64,000 nucleotides of DNA from Lanius collurio (Eukaryota; Chordata; Aves; Passeriformes; Laniidae): NCBI GenBank assembly GCA_020086605.1, contig JACBWW010000048.1, positions 4,964,418 through 5,028,417 on the forward strand, in the 5' to 3' direction. The notes under the pieces were generated by a model. It did no database searches. It was not told the origin of the DNA and saw only the letters and a program-made list of their open reading frames with translations. How positions within the stretch are numbered: the stretch's first letter is position 1; the number at the start of each line of letters is the position of its first letter. Shown here piece after piece: positions 1 through 11,400 of the stretch. Both the position numbers and the translations under genes were made by a program.

Positions 1-2246
1 TGAATTTGTAAATTTGTTTATGCATAATTTTCCACTCTGTTGATAAGAAAATTGCTTTATATAAAATTAATAGTAATAATGGTTGAGTCCAGCTGGAACA
101 TTTTTCTCAGAATTTTATGCCTTGTCACAACTTTCCCTCCTATTCCTCTTTAAACTGAACCATTGTCTTTCTCTCTCCACTTCCTCTGTAAGTGTCTCAC
201 TTCGATAAAAAAATAAGTTCAATCCCACTGGTAAATGTTTAGTAAATAAGTAAACAATCCCTACAGTCTTTTACAGACACTATGTAGTCTTGAATATCTT
301 TACACCTTCCAAACTATCAAAACTGAAATTATATAAAAACTCCAAAACTTGGAACTAAATGGGACACAGACAACACAGGCATTTGTCAGTATAAGCAAAT
401 TATTTTTAGAGTAGAATGAAGCTAAAAAAAATGGAAAAGTTACCTGGGATTTCCTATTAAGTTATATAATTTTTAAAAAGAGAGTAACAAAATTGGTTTT
501 ATTATAAGATTGCAAAACTGAAAATTTAAAGGAGAAAATTATCAAATTCCATGGTGTTACTGTGTCTGCTTGAGCTCCCACACTGATCAGGTATTTATAT
601 CTACAACTCAAAAATGCTGTTTTGAAATGTTTTTAATAGTCACATATATATATAAATATCACATTCACAAACATTATAGACAAAAGGTGACCTGAAGAAC
701 TCATTTTTTTAAAAAGTCATTAACAAAAATAAGGAAAAACAGATCTACTTTAAAAATTGCATAAACTTTAGATCTGAGAATCATACTGTGTTTGCTTTTA
801 AAATTTCATGAACTTGAAAGCTGACATTGGCATCCAGTTGCCATTAACACAAAAATGACTTGAATGTTTGCTCTACAGAAAAGTGGAGAGCAGTGGCTTT
901 GGGAGAAAAATTCTTTAACAATAAAAGTGATATTATTAATTCTTAGAAGTAACAGTCCTAATAAACAATTTTGAGGAAATTATCATATGCAAATATTTTC
1001 TCCCAGGGCCAGATGTACTACCTTGATTTTGGAACTTGTAACAAATATGGTTTTTCTACTTGTCTCTGTGCACAGCATAAAGTAATCATTTTTAACTGAT
1101 GAACTCCTCACAGGTCCATGGGTTAAATAGAAACAGAAGCCAAATGTCAATGTAGCGTCCTTTTGCTCTTGTAGAAAAATGCCCTTCAGAATCTCACAAC
1201 ACCAAGTGCTATGTTAATAAATAAATAAACTTAGTTTTTTCTTGGGGTAATAAACATTCCACATCTCATTTAATATCTGAAGAGAAATAAGGGAGCAAAA
1301 AGTAGACCAGTTTTAACATTATTTGGCATTTAAATGGCACAGCCAATTCAATTCACATCTTTTACTTGGTGATTCTTAAATAACTTCCTTCCACAGAAGA
1401 AAAGGCAAGACTTTTTAAGACAAACTGTTTATTTTTTTCAGTTCCTTATCAGAGTATAAAGTCTGCATTTTACAACCCTTTGGGCATAACTGACTAGTTA
1501 TGTTGAAACTAACTTTTAAAGTATTAGATTAATACTGACTTTTGGAGGAATATACATTTTATTTTATAGAAAATAAAATGTGGCAAAGTACAACAAACAA
1601 GTTGTAAATGATCAAAATTATTTATAATTACTGAGATTTCATTTCTGTCCTTATAAACTGACAAGACCTCAATTTTTTTGGTTTTTCTCACCTTGACTCC
1701 TCAGAACATTTCAATGGAAAAAACTCAAAAAAAACCTAAGAAATGGTAAAAATAATCGATAAAATTTTCAAACACAAAAGAGGAAAAAGAAGAGTTTACA
1801 TCACTGAGAACTAAGATTTAATGCCTGGAAGAAATGGAGAGACAGGAAAGGAATATAGAAGGAGAGCTGCAGTAGATAGCGTTGGGAAAGATTTATTAAA
1901 AATAAAAACTAGAATAATATCCTATGCCTAATACTAGTCCATGGCTAGATATATATATAGTAACATAATCAGAAAAAGTGTAAGGCCCCAGAAAGCTCAC
2001 TCAATGACACTCTTCACAGGGCTTACAGTTGTTCACGTACTCTGAGTCAGACACACAGGAGAAATACTATCAAGATATTATGAAGAGGTCAAAACAATAA
2101 AAAACTTTACTGACAACTTCAGAAAACTGAAGACCTTTGGCAAAAGGTTTAGAGCAGCATTCAGTCAACATGAAGCATTTCACAAAGCACTAATTTAACC
2201 CATTCAAAACTCTAAGCTCATTAAATTTTAAGTTATTCAACATTCC
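1..2246. other. AT-rich DNA, no gene seen
   Basis: I see no coding region, RNA gene or recognisable transposon here. Both strands are dense in stop codons. There are only short A or T runs and a brief TA run near 1950-1960. Confidence 0.6.
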
Positions 2247-2321
2247 AAGAAGAGGAAATTAGAAGAAGAAAGAGAAGAGAGAAAGAGAAGAGAGAAAGAG
2301 AGAAAAGATATAGAAAAGAAC
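2247..2321. repeat. Purine-rich (GAA/GAGA) simple repeat
   Basis: The plus strand is almost purely A and G for about 75 bases, with a degenerate tandem unit of about 14 bases built from GAGAAAGAGAAGA. The mirror-like purine tract could in principle form triplex DNA. An apparent ORF on the other strand here is only the translation of this low-complexity tract. Confidence 0.85.
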
Positions 2322-2429
2322 AAGTATAGCTGGTAGCACTCCTGTTTCCAGCAGTGTTCAGCTGGTATAAATTCCAAGAAGATGTAGAGTCAAGACACGT
2401 ATTCACCTCATGCATTGGTCTAAGTATCT

Positions 2430-2650
2430 CTTGACTTCCCTGGGCCCTGCTCCCAGGTGGGATTTCTGGTCATTTGGCCACTCAGGAGCTGGGATAGAGG
2501 CTCCAGGAGCACATGTGGAGCATTGCCTCTGGTGTGCCAGGGATTGCTGACACTGCAGGGCTGGGATACAGACCCAGTGTTGGGATGTCTGAGCAGGGCA
2601 TTGCCTCACCAGAGCGAGGCCTGCCCTGCCCTTTCCACACACACAAAATA
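2430..2650. other. Small GC-rich block of unknown origin
   Basis: This stretch is markedly richer in G and C than the AT-rich DNA on both sides. It stays open for 66 to 75 codons on the plus strand and about 148 codons on the minus strand, which is expected for GC-rich noncoding sequence with few stops. The ORFs have no motif I recognise. It may be part of an old LTR or retroviral leader, but I could not match it to the LTR families elsewhere in the window. Confidence 0.35.
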
Positions 2651-3153
2651 TTTCTAACCAGCCATGCTTCCAGTCTCTCACAAGTAACAACAAAAAAAGT
2701 CTTATGTGTGTTAGAAATAAAAGAAAAAAATCAGTGTTGACCAATATAGAGATGATCTGCAAAAATATAGACCTAATATGCAAGCTGACTAAAACAAAAG
2801 AAGAGGGACAGAGAAAATAAATTGTATAGTGGGACAGTACAATTAGCAAAAATCAAAATTAAACCAAAGAAAGTAGATCTACTGAAGTAATTGACTCTTT
2901 TAAAACAACATATCTGGTTGATAAATTTAGTAATGTTACTATAATATATTTACATTTCTGTTACACATTCTACTCTATATTGTAACATATTTCAGTTAAG
3001 AGACTTACATAATGCAAAATCAAATGGTAAACATTTGGTAGACTTAAAACTGTGAAGTCTTAAAATACAGCTGAAAACAGAACATTGCAATTGAATTAAT
3101 TTCAATTTTATTCTAATTTGGTTTTGGCCTCTTGAGACTCTTTTTAAGGTTTG

Positions 3154-3265
3154 TTTTTTTTTTTTTTTTTATTGCAGACTCCTGAAAGAATATAATTGAC
3201 AGGGTCTGTACATGATGCATAATAAAAAAAAACAAAAAACAAAAACCAAAAAACAAAAAACAATA
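3154..3265. repeat. T17 run and (CAAAAAA)n low-complexity tract
   Basis: A run of 17 T (3154-3170) is followed within 60 bases by an A-rich tract with C every five to seven bases (about 3222-3265). No retroposed gene body lies beside either tract. Confidence 0.75.
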
Positions 3266-4700
3266 AAACTCATGAAAATAATTGAGTGATTTGGTGAGTA
3301 TTATTTTTAAGCAATCAAAGGAAATAATGCTTTCATATAAGCTGAATATAGGTAATACACTGCTTATGGAGGGCTTTATCTTCAGGATCAAGGAAATTAA
3401 TTCTCTGTATGTCACCTTAAAATGGTTACACTGGAGAGCAGGATTCAGCTGTCTATTTGGGTTCATGTAGTTTCACAGTGGCATTTTACATCCCATGATA
3501 GCCCATCTTTATTTTATCTGTAACTTCAGAAGAGATGTCCATTCATTGGGTCTTGTTCATCACAGAGGCTTTTTATTTGTCATATTTTAAAACAGCATTA
3601 CATGGTTCTGTTGAGGTTACTAGTTCCTTCTCAGTTTCTTAAGGCAATATTAATTGGATTGAATGGTTTTATATGGAATATAATGGTTGCTTAAGCAGCT
3701 GGACAATGCAAAAATAAAAGTAATTAAAAATGCAAGAAAACCGTAGTTATCGCCTATGTCCTAATACCTTGACTCAGGCTGAGAAAACATGGGATGATTG
3801 GTGTTACTTAAAGAGTGTCATAAGGAAGGATTGAAGATTTCCTCCTTATAAAAGAAAATCAATGTATAATTTCTGCTTTGTGAAAGAGAACATGAACTGA
3901 AAATAACCATTGTGGTAAACTAATGGGTTTATGTCTAATACAGATTTATAGGCCTGGGTTAATCATAAGTGACTGTCAAAACTGAAGTTAACATCCGAAG
4001 GACAGAATCTTTAATAAACTTAGGAATTGAGTGGCAAAACATTTTCACCCAAGAAAAGGCTAAGCTAGATCATAATCACTGCTGACAAGTGTGAAATTCA
4101 AATTACACCTTTTTTGAAATGTTAGTTATAAAGGCATGAAATTGCATCCTTGTTTTGCAATCAGCTCAATGCTCTATAGGAAGAGTCTAATTCATCACAC
4201 AATATTCTTTTTTGCATAACTGCCCTTTTATAGATGGTTTTAAATTTATTCTCTTGCAACTTGAACCAGCATCTAGAAACAAAATTGAAAAAATAATGAC
4301 TGATTTATAGTAGGTTTTGATTTTTTTCTTCACTTTTGCATTTGCAAATTATGGTAGGAGTACACAGACACTGATTTTGCCATCTGTCATTGTGCTAGAA
4401 CACTCCAGTTTCCACTCAGTGGGGAAAAATATGGATCCTGCCTTAAACTTATTTTGAAAACAAAGTACTTAGTCTTGCTTGGAAATTGGAAGTAGTCAAG
4501 TGGCTAATACACAGAATGGAGATCAGGGAGTTATGGTCTCTGCAGTAGGTTAATTTCTTTTTTTGTTCCTTGTTTCAAAATAGCCCTTCAACCCACCCAC
4601 CCAAAAGAGGAGGAGCAAATTTGAGCATGTCTCATGGAGACATATCCAAACAGACATTAATACATACGCACATATGTATCCAACCTATGTATCTATGAAC
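3266..4700. other. AT-rich DNA, no gene seen
   Basis: There is nothing recognisable on either strand. A 62-codon ORF at 3282-3470 and its antisense partner are short and lack any motif or splice context. Confidence 0.55.
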
Positions 4701-4703
4701 ATA

Positions 4704-4750
<47 letters not shown>

Positions 4751-4753
4751 TAT
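4704..4753. repeat. (TG)14 microsatellite flanked by TA repeats
   Basis: Fourteen uninterrupted TG units (4713-4740) lie between TA-rich flanks. Alternating purine-pyrimidine DNA of this kind can adopt the Z form. The uninterrupted run suggests a length-polymorphic locus. Confidence 0.95.
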
Positions 4754-6132
4754 GTAAAACAAGCATCTATAAACACAGTATATATATTAACTGGGTTTGA
4801 ATAGAATACAGCAGGGTTGAAACATCTCACAATAGTCATATAAGGACTCAGTACTGCAATAATAACTGGATTCTAGTTAATATAACTTGAATAGTGTATA
4901 CAAGGGAGTTTTGATTTTCTAAACTGGTTTACCCAGCCTTGTTACTTACTCTTAGCATATCAGTCAATAACTAGGTATTGGTTATTTGTGACACAATTCT
5001 CATTTCACTTTGTGAAAACCTTCATGTTCTGCTATCTCCTAACATTTTTTATTATTCATAAAACATTTTTGACAAGATAAGTTTCTAATCCTTCTTGGAT
5101 AACTTTAATAAACTTTATTTCTCCTAACTGAATGGCAAGAATTGCCACTATTTCATTTGCCCAGTTAAAAGAATATTTGTTTAAGAAACTTAGTTCAAAC
5201 TGAATATGCACTTCAAATTTCTTATTGTAAATAATCACCTCCATATTCGTAGCTGTCACATAGTGTAAAATAGATGGACGTTTACATGACACAGCTTAGT
5301 GCCAATAAAAATATGATTACAAGAATATCTTTTCAAAGTGTCCTAAGAGAAAAAGTTTTATATAAGTTTAAGTTAGCTACCATCTCAAAATTCATTAGGG
5401 TTTGTGCAAATTAGAGTGTTTTGGATCTATCTGTTATATGAGATGTTTTTAAGCTTTTAAAAAGGAACTTGCCAGATCTTCACATAATAATTGAAACACT
5501 GTTACAGATGCCAAAAAATTACTTAAAAAGGCTCTTAAACCTTGCAAAGCTTGTGTTCTTTTTTCAGTAACATTAATAAGAAAGTTTATTTATTTGAATA
5601 TTAAACTATGACTGTCTGGTTTGCTTTCTGATTTCTTTCCACTTATGAAAGAGTTCTGTAACTATTTAAGCACTGGGTATGTTACTTTTTAACTGAGTTG
5701 ATGGGTTCGGGTCAAGATTTTTTTTTCATTCAGTGAAAAGACACAAAAATAAATGTTCAGAAGTACATTATTTTTCTTCCTTGTTGTTTTTGTTATTTAG
5801 AAACTGCTGTTATCCTCACATGTATAATAGTTAACTTATCTCAGTGGAAATATGCAAGCTTCAACGTCTTAAGGGAAAGCACGTGTTGCAGAGATTCTTG
5901 AGACTGAGAAGCAGTTCTTGGATATTGGAAATTTACACTGAGATAAACCTTCATTGATTGAGATTCTCTGTCTGAGGTTATTTGTTATAAGAAAATTTCT
6001 AGAAATCATTTCACGGTACACATTGGTACTTTTCAGGTTGAAAAATTCTAACCAAGTGCTTTCACTTGTGCTTTGTATGTGTTGTTTTAACCCATCAATC
6101 ACCACAAAAGTATATTTGTACTCTCAACTAAG
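4754..6132. other. AT-rich DNA, no gene seen
   Basis: There is no recognisable coding or repeat element. The 78-codon minus-strand ORFs at 5056-5292 and 5869-6105 show no motif or splice context. Confidence 0.5.
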
Positions 6133-6680
6133 TGTGGTGGACAGCTGCTGGCCAAAGTGGCCTTTGCCAGTTGCGAGATCTCTACTCAATTTGTCTCTCA
6201 TTCTCCTTTTCAATAGCACATGAGAAGAAAATAAGATTAAAAAGCTTCTGATCTGAGATAAAGACACTGAGGTTGCTTACCAACTGCTGGCACAGTCAAA
6301 ACAGACTTGAGTTTGGTAAAATGAATTTAATTTCTTGCCAACAAATGAACATTTGGGTAGAGAGAGAGGAAAAAAAAAAAAAAAAAAAAGACAAAACCCC
6401 ATATACCTTCCCCACATCCCTTAATCCCCTTGTTCCCCAGGCTCAGGTTCACTCCTTAAATACCCAACTCATCTTCCCATTCCCTGGGAATGAGGATTCA
6501 TGGTCTACAAAACTTGGTCTATGCCACTGCTTTCTCCTTGCACTTTTTTCCCACTCCAGCGTGGATCCTGTTCACAGTCTGTAGTCCTTCAGTATATGGA
6601 TGTTCCATGATATCACCTCCCTCAACTGTTATCTCTATCTTGAACCACAAGATCTTTCATCCTATTTTCTCCCTGTCCCA
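6133..6680 (-). mobile_element. ERVL-type solo LTR remnant (minus sense)
   Basis: The left edge, TGTGGTGG..., and the order of segments that follow match the avian LTR family that also occurs at 60.1 kb: a TTGCC..GAGAAGAAAATAAGA stretch, GAGATAAAGACA, ACAGACTTGAG, AATTTAATTT, then a CT-rich part containing CTCCAGCGTGGATCC. Read on the minus strand, the AATTAAATT segment and the region ending ...CCACCACA correspond to the polyadenylation region and the LTR 3' end, so the sense strand is minus. It contains a 20-base A run (6370-6389). It is heavily diverged, with no gag, pol or env. The right part is truncated or rearranged at about 6680. Family assignment is from memory. Confidence 0.65.
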
Positions 6681-6746
6681 TTGAGGAGAAGAATTGAAAG
6701 AGCATCAGGGTGTCTATCTGCCAGCCAGTCAAGGTCATCCTATTAC
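6681..6746 (+). mobile_element. Inverted 3'-end fragment of the same LTR type
   Basis: On the plus strand this reads ...GCCAGCCAGTCAAGGTCAT..., the counterpart of the reverse complement of the LTR edge at 60.1 kb (GGGCTGACCTTGGCTGGC). It is therefore the 3' end of an LTR in plus sense. It sits directly against the minus-sense LTR at 6133-6680, so both outer edges of the composite are LTR 3' ends facing outward. The exact end is uncertain by a few bases. Confidence 0.55.
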
Positions 6747-6832
6747 TGAAGACAGTATTTTGCATTTCATTATGTTAATATATATTTTGTTTTCAACAAG
6801 TCATTCACAAAATTGAAACTATTTATAGTAGA

Positions 6833-6934
6833 ACTATAGAATATTCTGAGTTGTGAGGGATCCACAGAGATTATTGAAGTCCAGCTTCTGGTCCTGCACA
6901 GGACATCCCCAAGGATCACACTATGTGCCTGAAA
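6833..6934 (-). mobile_element. CR1 LINE 3'-end fragment (minus)
   Basis: About 100 bases match the reverse complement of a CR1 3' end: ATAGAATATTCTGAGTTG, then GAAGTCCAGCTTCTGGTCCTG, then CACAGGACATCCCCAAGG and CACTATGTGCCTGA. CR1 is the dominant avian LINE. Its copies are usually truncated at the 5' end, as here, where only the last part of the 3' UTR is left. Confidence 0.8.
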
Positions 6935-7720
6935 ATAAAATGTGCCTGTAAAAAAAAAGCTGTCCTTGGACACATCTGTTTTAACAATGAAAATTAATGG
7001 TAAAGCAAGCAAATAATGTTCATTAGTTATTGTCCTGAAGGAAGGTTAATTTCTGGAAACTCAACCTCATTAGTTACTACTAATCAACACTCTGGCAAAT
7101 ACAAATTTTATTTCCTCTAGATTATGAACTATAAAACCTCAAATGATTGGGACAGTTAAGCATCATATTTTTTCTATGTAAGCTGGTAGCATCCAAAGGT
7201 CTTGATTTACAAACCTAAATAATCTGTGCAATGGGAAATCTTGGCTGCTTCATTTTGAGTGTTTAGATCTACTTCAAGTTCAAACCATTATATTGAAGAC
7301 AGAAAGGAGTCATTTAATTGGATGCTGTAGCTAAATATCAAAAATATTTTTAAAAAGTGCTGGTTTAATATTTGCATTCATTTTTTAGCTTCAAATTTGT
7401 AGTCAGGTAGTTTTTGTTTAATTTTGACAACAGAGAGGCATTAAAATATTTAAAACCTCACAATATTAATTTATAAGAAAAGGTATTGTGATCAGATTAG
7501 ACTGCTGATCAGCTTGCCAATCACATCAATTTTTTTAAAATAAAAATCAGCACAGTATATCCAACACAGGCAACTAAATACTTTATGCTGTAGGTACCCA
7601 AACATGGATGCATGATACTTGAAAAGTGATAAAAAGGCTCAAGGATTATTGCATTCACTAGAATGCAATGATGTGGATGTTACTGAAGACTTTCACAGGT
7701 AATCTCTGTCTTGCATTAAG
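6935..7720. other. AT-rich DNA, no gene seen
   Basis: Nothing recognisable was found between the two CR1 fragments. Confidence 0.5.
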
Positions 7721-7724
7721 CAGC

Positions 7725-8447
7725 CCAACGCTGGCAAAGTGTCAGGTCCTGCACTTGGATCACAACCCTCTGCAATGCTACAGGCTAGAGGATGAATAGC
7801 TGGAAAGCTGCTGAGAGGGAGAAAGGACCTCGCAGCATTTATTGACAGCCAGCTGAACATGACCCAGCGTGTGCCCAGGTGGCTGAGAAGGCCAAAGGTA
7901 TCTTGGCTTGTATCAGAAATAGTGTGGCCAGCAGGAGCAGGGAAGTGATTGTCCCTCTGTACTCAGCCCCGATGAAGCTTCACTTCAAATCCTGTGTTCA
8001 GTTCAGGACCCCTCAATTCAGGAAGGATCTTGAGGTGTTGGAGCCTGTCCAGAGAAGGGCAATGAAGCTGGTGAAGGGTCTGGGACTCACGTGTTATAAG
8101 GAGCAGCTGAGGGACCTGGGGCTTTTTAGCCTGGAGAAAAGGATGCTGAGGGGAGACCTTATCACTCTCTGTATCTCCCTGAAAGGAGATTGTAGTGAGA
8201 TGAGGGTTCAAGTTGTGACAGGGAGAGCTTAGATTAAATATTTGAGGAAAAAAAAAAAAATCACAGAAGGAGTCGTAAAGAATAGGAACAAACTGACCAG
8301 GCTGGAATTACATCCCTGGAAGTGTTCAACAAACGTGGATATGGCACTTGAGGGCATGGTTTAATGGTGAACATGGTGGTGGTGCTAGGTTGATGGTTGG
8401 ACTTGATCTTAATGGTCTTTTCCAACCTTAATCATTCTATGACTGCA
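7725..8447 (+). mobile_element. CR1 LINE fragment with ORF2 C-terminus and 3' UTR (plus)
   Basis: This is a 5'-truncated CR1 retrotransposon in plus orientation. The reading frame at 7879-8232 encodes a recognisable CR1 ORF2 C-terminal segment: [20 protein letters not shown] near residues 20-40, then [13 protein letters not shown], and [15 protein letters not shown] near residues 80-94. This part lies downstream of the reverse transcriptase core, which is absent. The frame breaks soon after 8232. The 3' part ends with GACTTGATCTTAATGGTC and ATTCTATGACTGCAC, the diagnostic CR1 tail, which lacks poly(A). It is a dead copy. The start at about 7725 is where similarity to CR1 becomes recognisable. 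Confidence 0.93.
7879..8232 (+). pseudogene. CR1 ORF2 C-terminal remnant
   Basis: This 117-codon open stretch lies inside the CR1 copy. It covers only the segment after the reverse transcriptase domain, with the SREVIVPLY and VQRRA blocks visible. The endonuclease and reverse transcriptase domains are missing, and the first ATG is internal to the original ORF2. No functional protein is expected. Confidence 0.85.
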
Positions 8448-11400
8448 CTATAGGAACAGGTTAGATTGAAACTCTAAGCTGGTCACCTAAAGATACTTTT
8501 GATAATTTAGAGGGAAAAGAAGATAGTTTTAAGATTTTTAATCTGATTAATGTTAGATGTTTATTTTAGGATCATATGAATTACCTTCTGTAAGTGCTTC
8601 ATTTAAAAAAAAGGAGTTTTGAAAATGTCATGTCTTGACATTTGTGTCTGGACATTTGAGTCCTAATCAAAGTAACCAATTCATCTGAGGAAAAAAAAGA
8701 AAAGAAAAAGAATAAAAAAAAGAATTTTTATTCATTAAAAAAATCACAAAAAATAATTATCAGCAAAACAAATACATTGTTATTCCTAGTATCCTAGATT
8801 TTTTAATTTACAACATGTTTTGTTTTGGTTATCATATGCAAACTGTATGAAAACTGTGTTGTGTCATTGACACAGTTATTTGACTATTTAAAATCCAGAC
8901 AGAAAAAATGGTAATACCTATGCTGCTTAAATACCAGAGTAAGCATATGTGTTAAAAAAACAATCACAGTTAACTTCAGCACTTGTCCACAATCAAGGAA
9001 CATAACAGTTATATTAAAGTCATAGAAACAACAAACATTGCCAGTTTTCTCAAAGAATAATAAAGTAAACATGAAAGGAAGCTGGTTTTCATGTGTGCTT
9101 TGTGTTCTTTTGTTTTTTATTATTAGTTTCATCTGTGCTCATCTTTCTTACTACATAGTCTTATGTGAAGTACAAGAATAATAATATTTGACTGTCATAT
9201 GATAGATACTCAAATTAGGGGTTTGGAAGACTTTAATTGCAAAGTTCAGAAAATATTATTAAGGATATAAATATAATTACCCAGACATGGAGCTTCTTTC
9301 CTGTTCAATAACCAGTTCCTTGGCAAGCTGGTAAAAACCACAGGATTTGTGGCAACTAAATTTATGTCCTCAAAGTTAGATTACAATCTTAATATCTACC
9401 AATTTTATAAGTACCTCCCCTGACAAGGCAATCCAAAATTAAGCAGTACTGTAACTTTCAAATTTATTTAGAAAAAAAAAATGTTAAGTTTATATTAAGT
9501 AAGATGTTTTCAGTATTTTTCAAGTTATGCTATTTAGGCAATGACAATGTTTCCCCCAAGAAACCAGATTCACATTCTTTATAACCTAAGTTTTGACAAA
9601 CTAGTAAAATATCACAACCTATCCAAGCTCATAGACATCCATTTTCCAGTCAAGATAATTAGGCCTGTCAAATGTTCTGCTGCCAAGGGACTCAAGTCTA
9701 GAGGATTATGTGTCTATGTTTTAGTCTTTCATCTTAAGCTGTCAATATACAGAAACCATCAATGTTAGTGTCAGAATCTAGAACCAATATTTGTGGCAAG
9801 CCAAACACCTGTAGTTTGATATGTTTGTGTTATAGACTGTCAGCTTTTTCACAGTCTTGCAGAGATTGCTTCTAAAGTAATACTGAAAATAAAAAGACAA
9901 CTGGAATATATACCCTACTCAAAGGAAAAGGTTTATTACATACCATGTCATTATCTTTTAGAAATTTCAGAGACCTGCAACATCTTTTTTCTATCACAGT
10001 AATTCTCTGGGAAAAAAAAAAAAAAAAAAAAAAAACCAAAACAAAAAACAAAACAAAAAAAAAACAGAAAACAAAACAAATATGTGTCTTGAATTAGGTC
10101 TTTTGACATAAAAATAAAACTAAGAGCTGAAGAATGTTGAAGAAAGATTATTCAGATAAAATTATGTGCAAACAAGTGGCTAAACATTTGTTACAATGTC
10201 ATGGAAATTTGAGGTAAATTCCTCAGAAATAACTCTATAGATTATTATCAGATTTGGGGAACCTAGCATTTTATTTTTATTTGTATTCCCATATTGTATG
10301 CATTTGAGATTACAAGATGTATTTTGTGATATCTGTCAACAACCACTACTCTTTAAAAAAATCTATGATTTCATCTGTCTGTACTGAAATTTAAGAAAAA
10401 TCTAAACAAATTTATTTGGAATAATGAGTTAAAATAATGAGGGAAGAGGTTCCATGCATACCTCTAGGTACTGGAAGGATTCTCTGAAGACTTGTTTATG
10501 TACGCTGTGAGTTGGAGTACTCTTTTACTCCATTGTCAATTTTTGTTTGGTGCTTTGTCAAAAATGAAACCATGGGAAAACATAGAGGGATATTTAGAAC
10601 ACATCAGATCTTTCCTAGCTAGTCTCATTCAGTAAGGAAACTATACCGTGAAACATCATGCTCTATTTTTGTCTCTTCCCTTTTGAGTATCATATTTCTA
10701 TGCTTACTCTTTTCCCCAGCTCCATGAGAGGAAAACAACATAAGACAGAAACAAAACTAAAATATGCATTTTTTATCCCAGACAACCTTGTTCAGAGAAG
10801 CTGAAGAATACAGCATTGAGTGACCTTGCCTGTATTTTCTTATGGATTAGCATATCCAGAATTAAACTAGAGTAGACAATTGCTCACAGGAATCTATGAT
10901 CACAAATACAGACTACAGGCATGTTCAATGCATTAATTTATTTTGCTTACATAGCCATTAATACTCTCAACTCATTCTCTGCTCCATGCAGAGGAAATGG
11001 CCAAACATGGAAGTGAAATGGATTGCCAATGTGTTTCAATTTGCAGCATCGAATGCTTGCTGGCACAGAGAGTACAAGGAATATTAAAAGGCAGAGCACA
11101 GGAATGCTCATTCGGGGAGGATGAGAAGATATAAACTGGTCACGTATTTCTAGTAGTGTCTATAAAAAATACTCTGTTAAATGGATAAACTGACTATACC
11201 TTTGGAAAGCATGAACAGAGATTGTGTTCATAGTTGATTTTAAATGTTTACAAGTTTATGAAAAAAAAAAACCCAGTAATTTTCCTTTCTGATTCCCTGC
11301 TGCTATAGATAAACATTCATATAAAACTACATGGAATGACTCAAATGATGTTTCCTTAAGCCAAGGTGGAAAATTAAATAAATCGTTAGGTCAAATGTGA

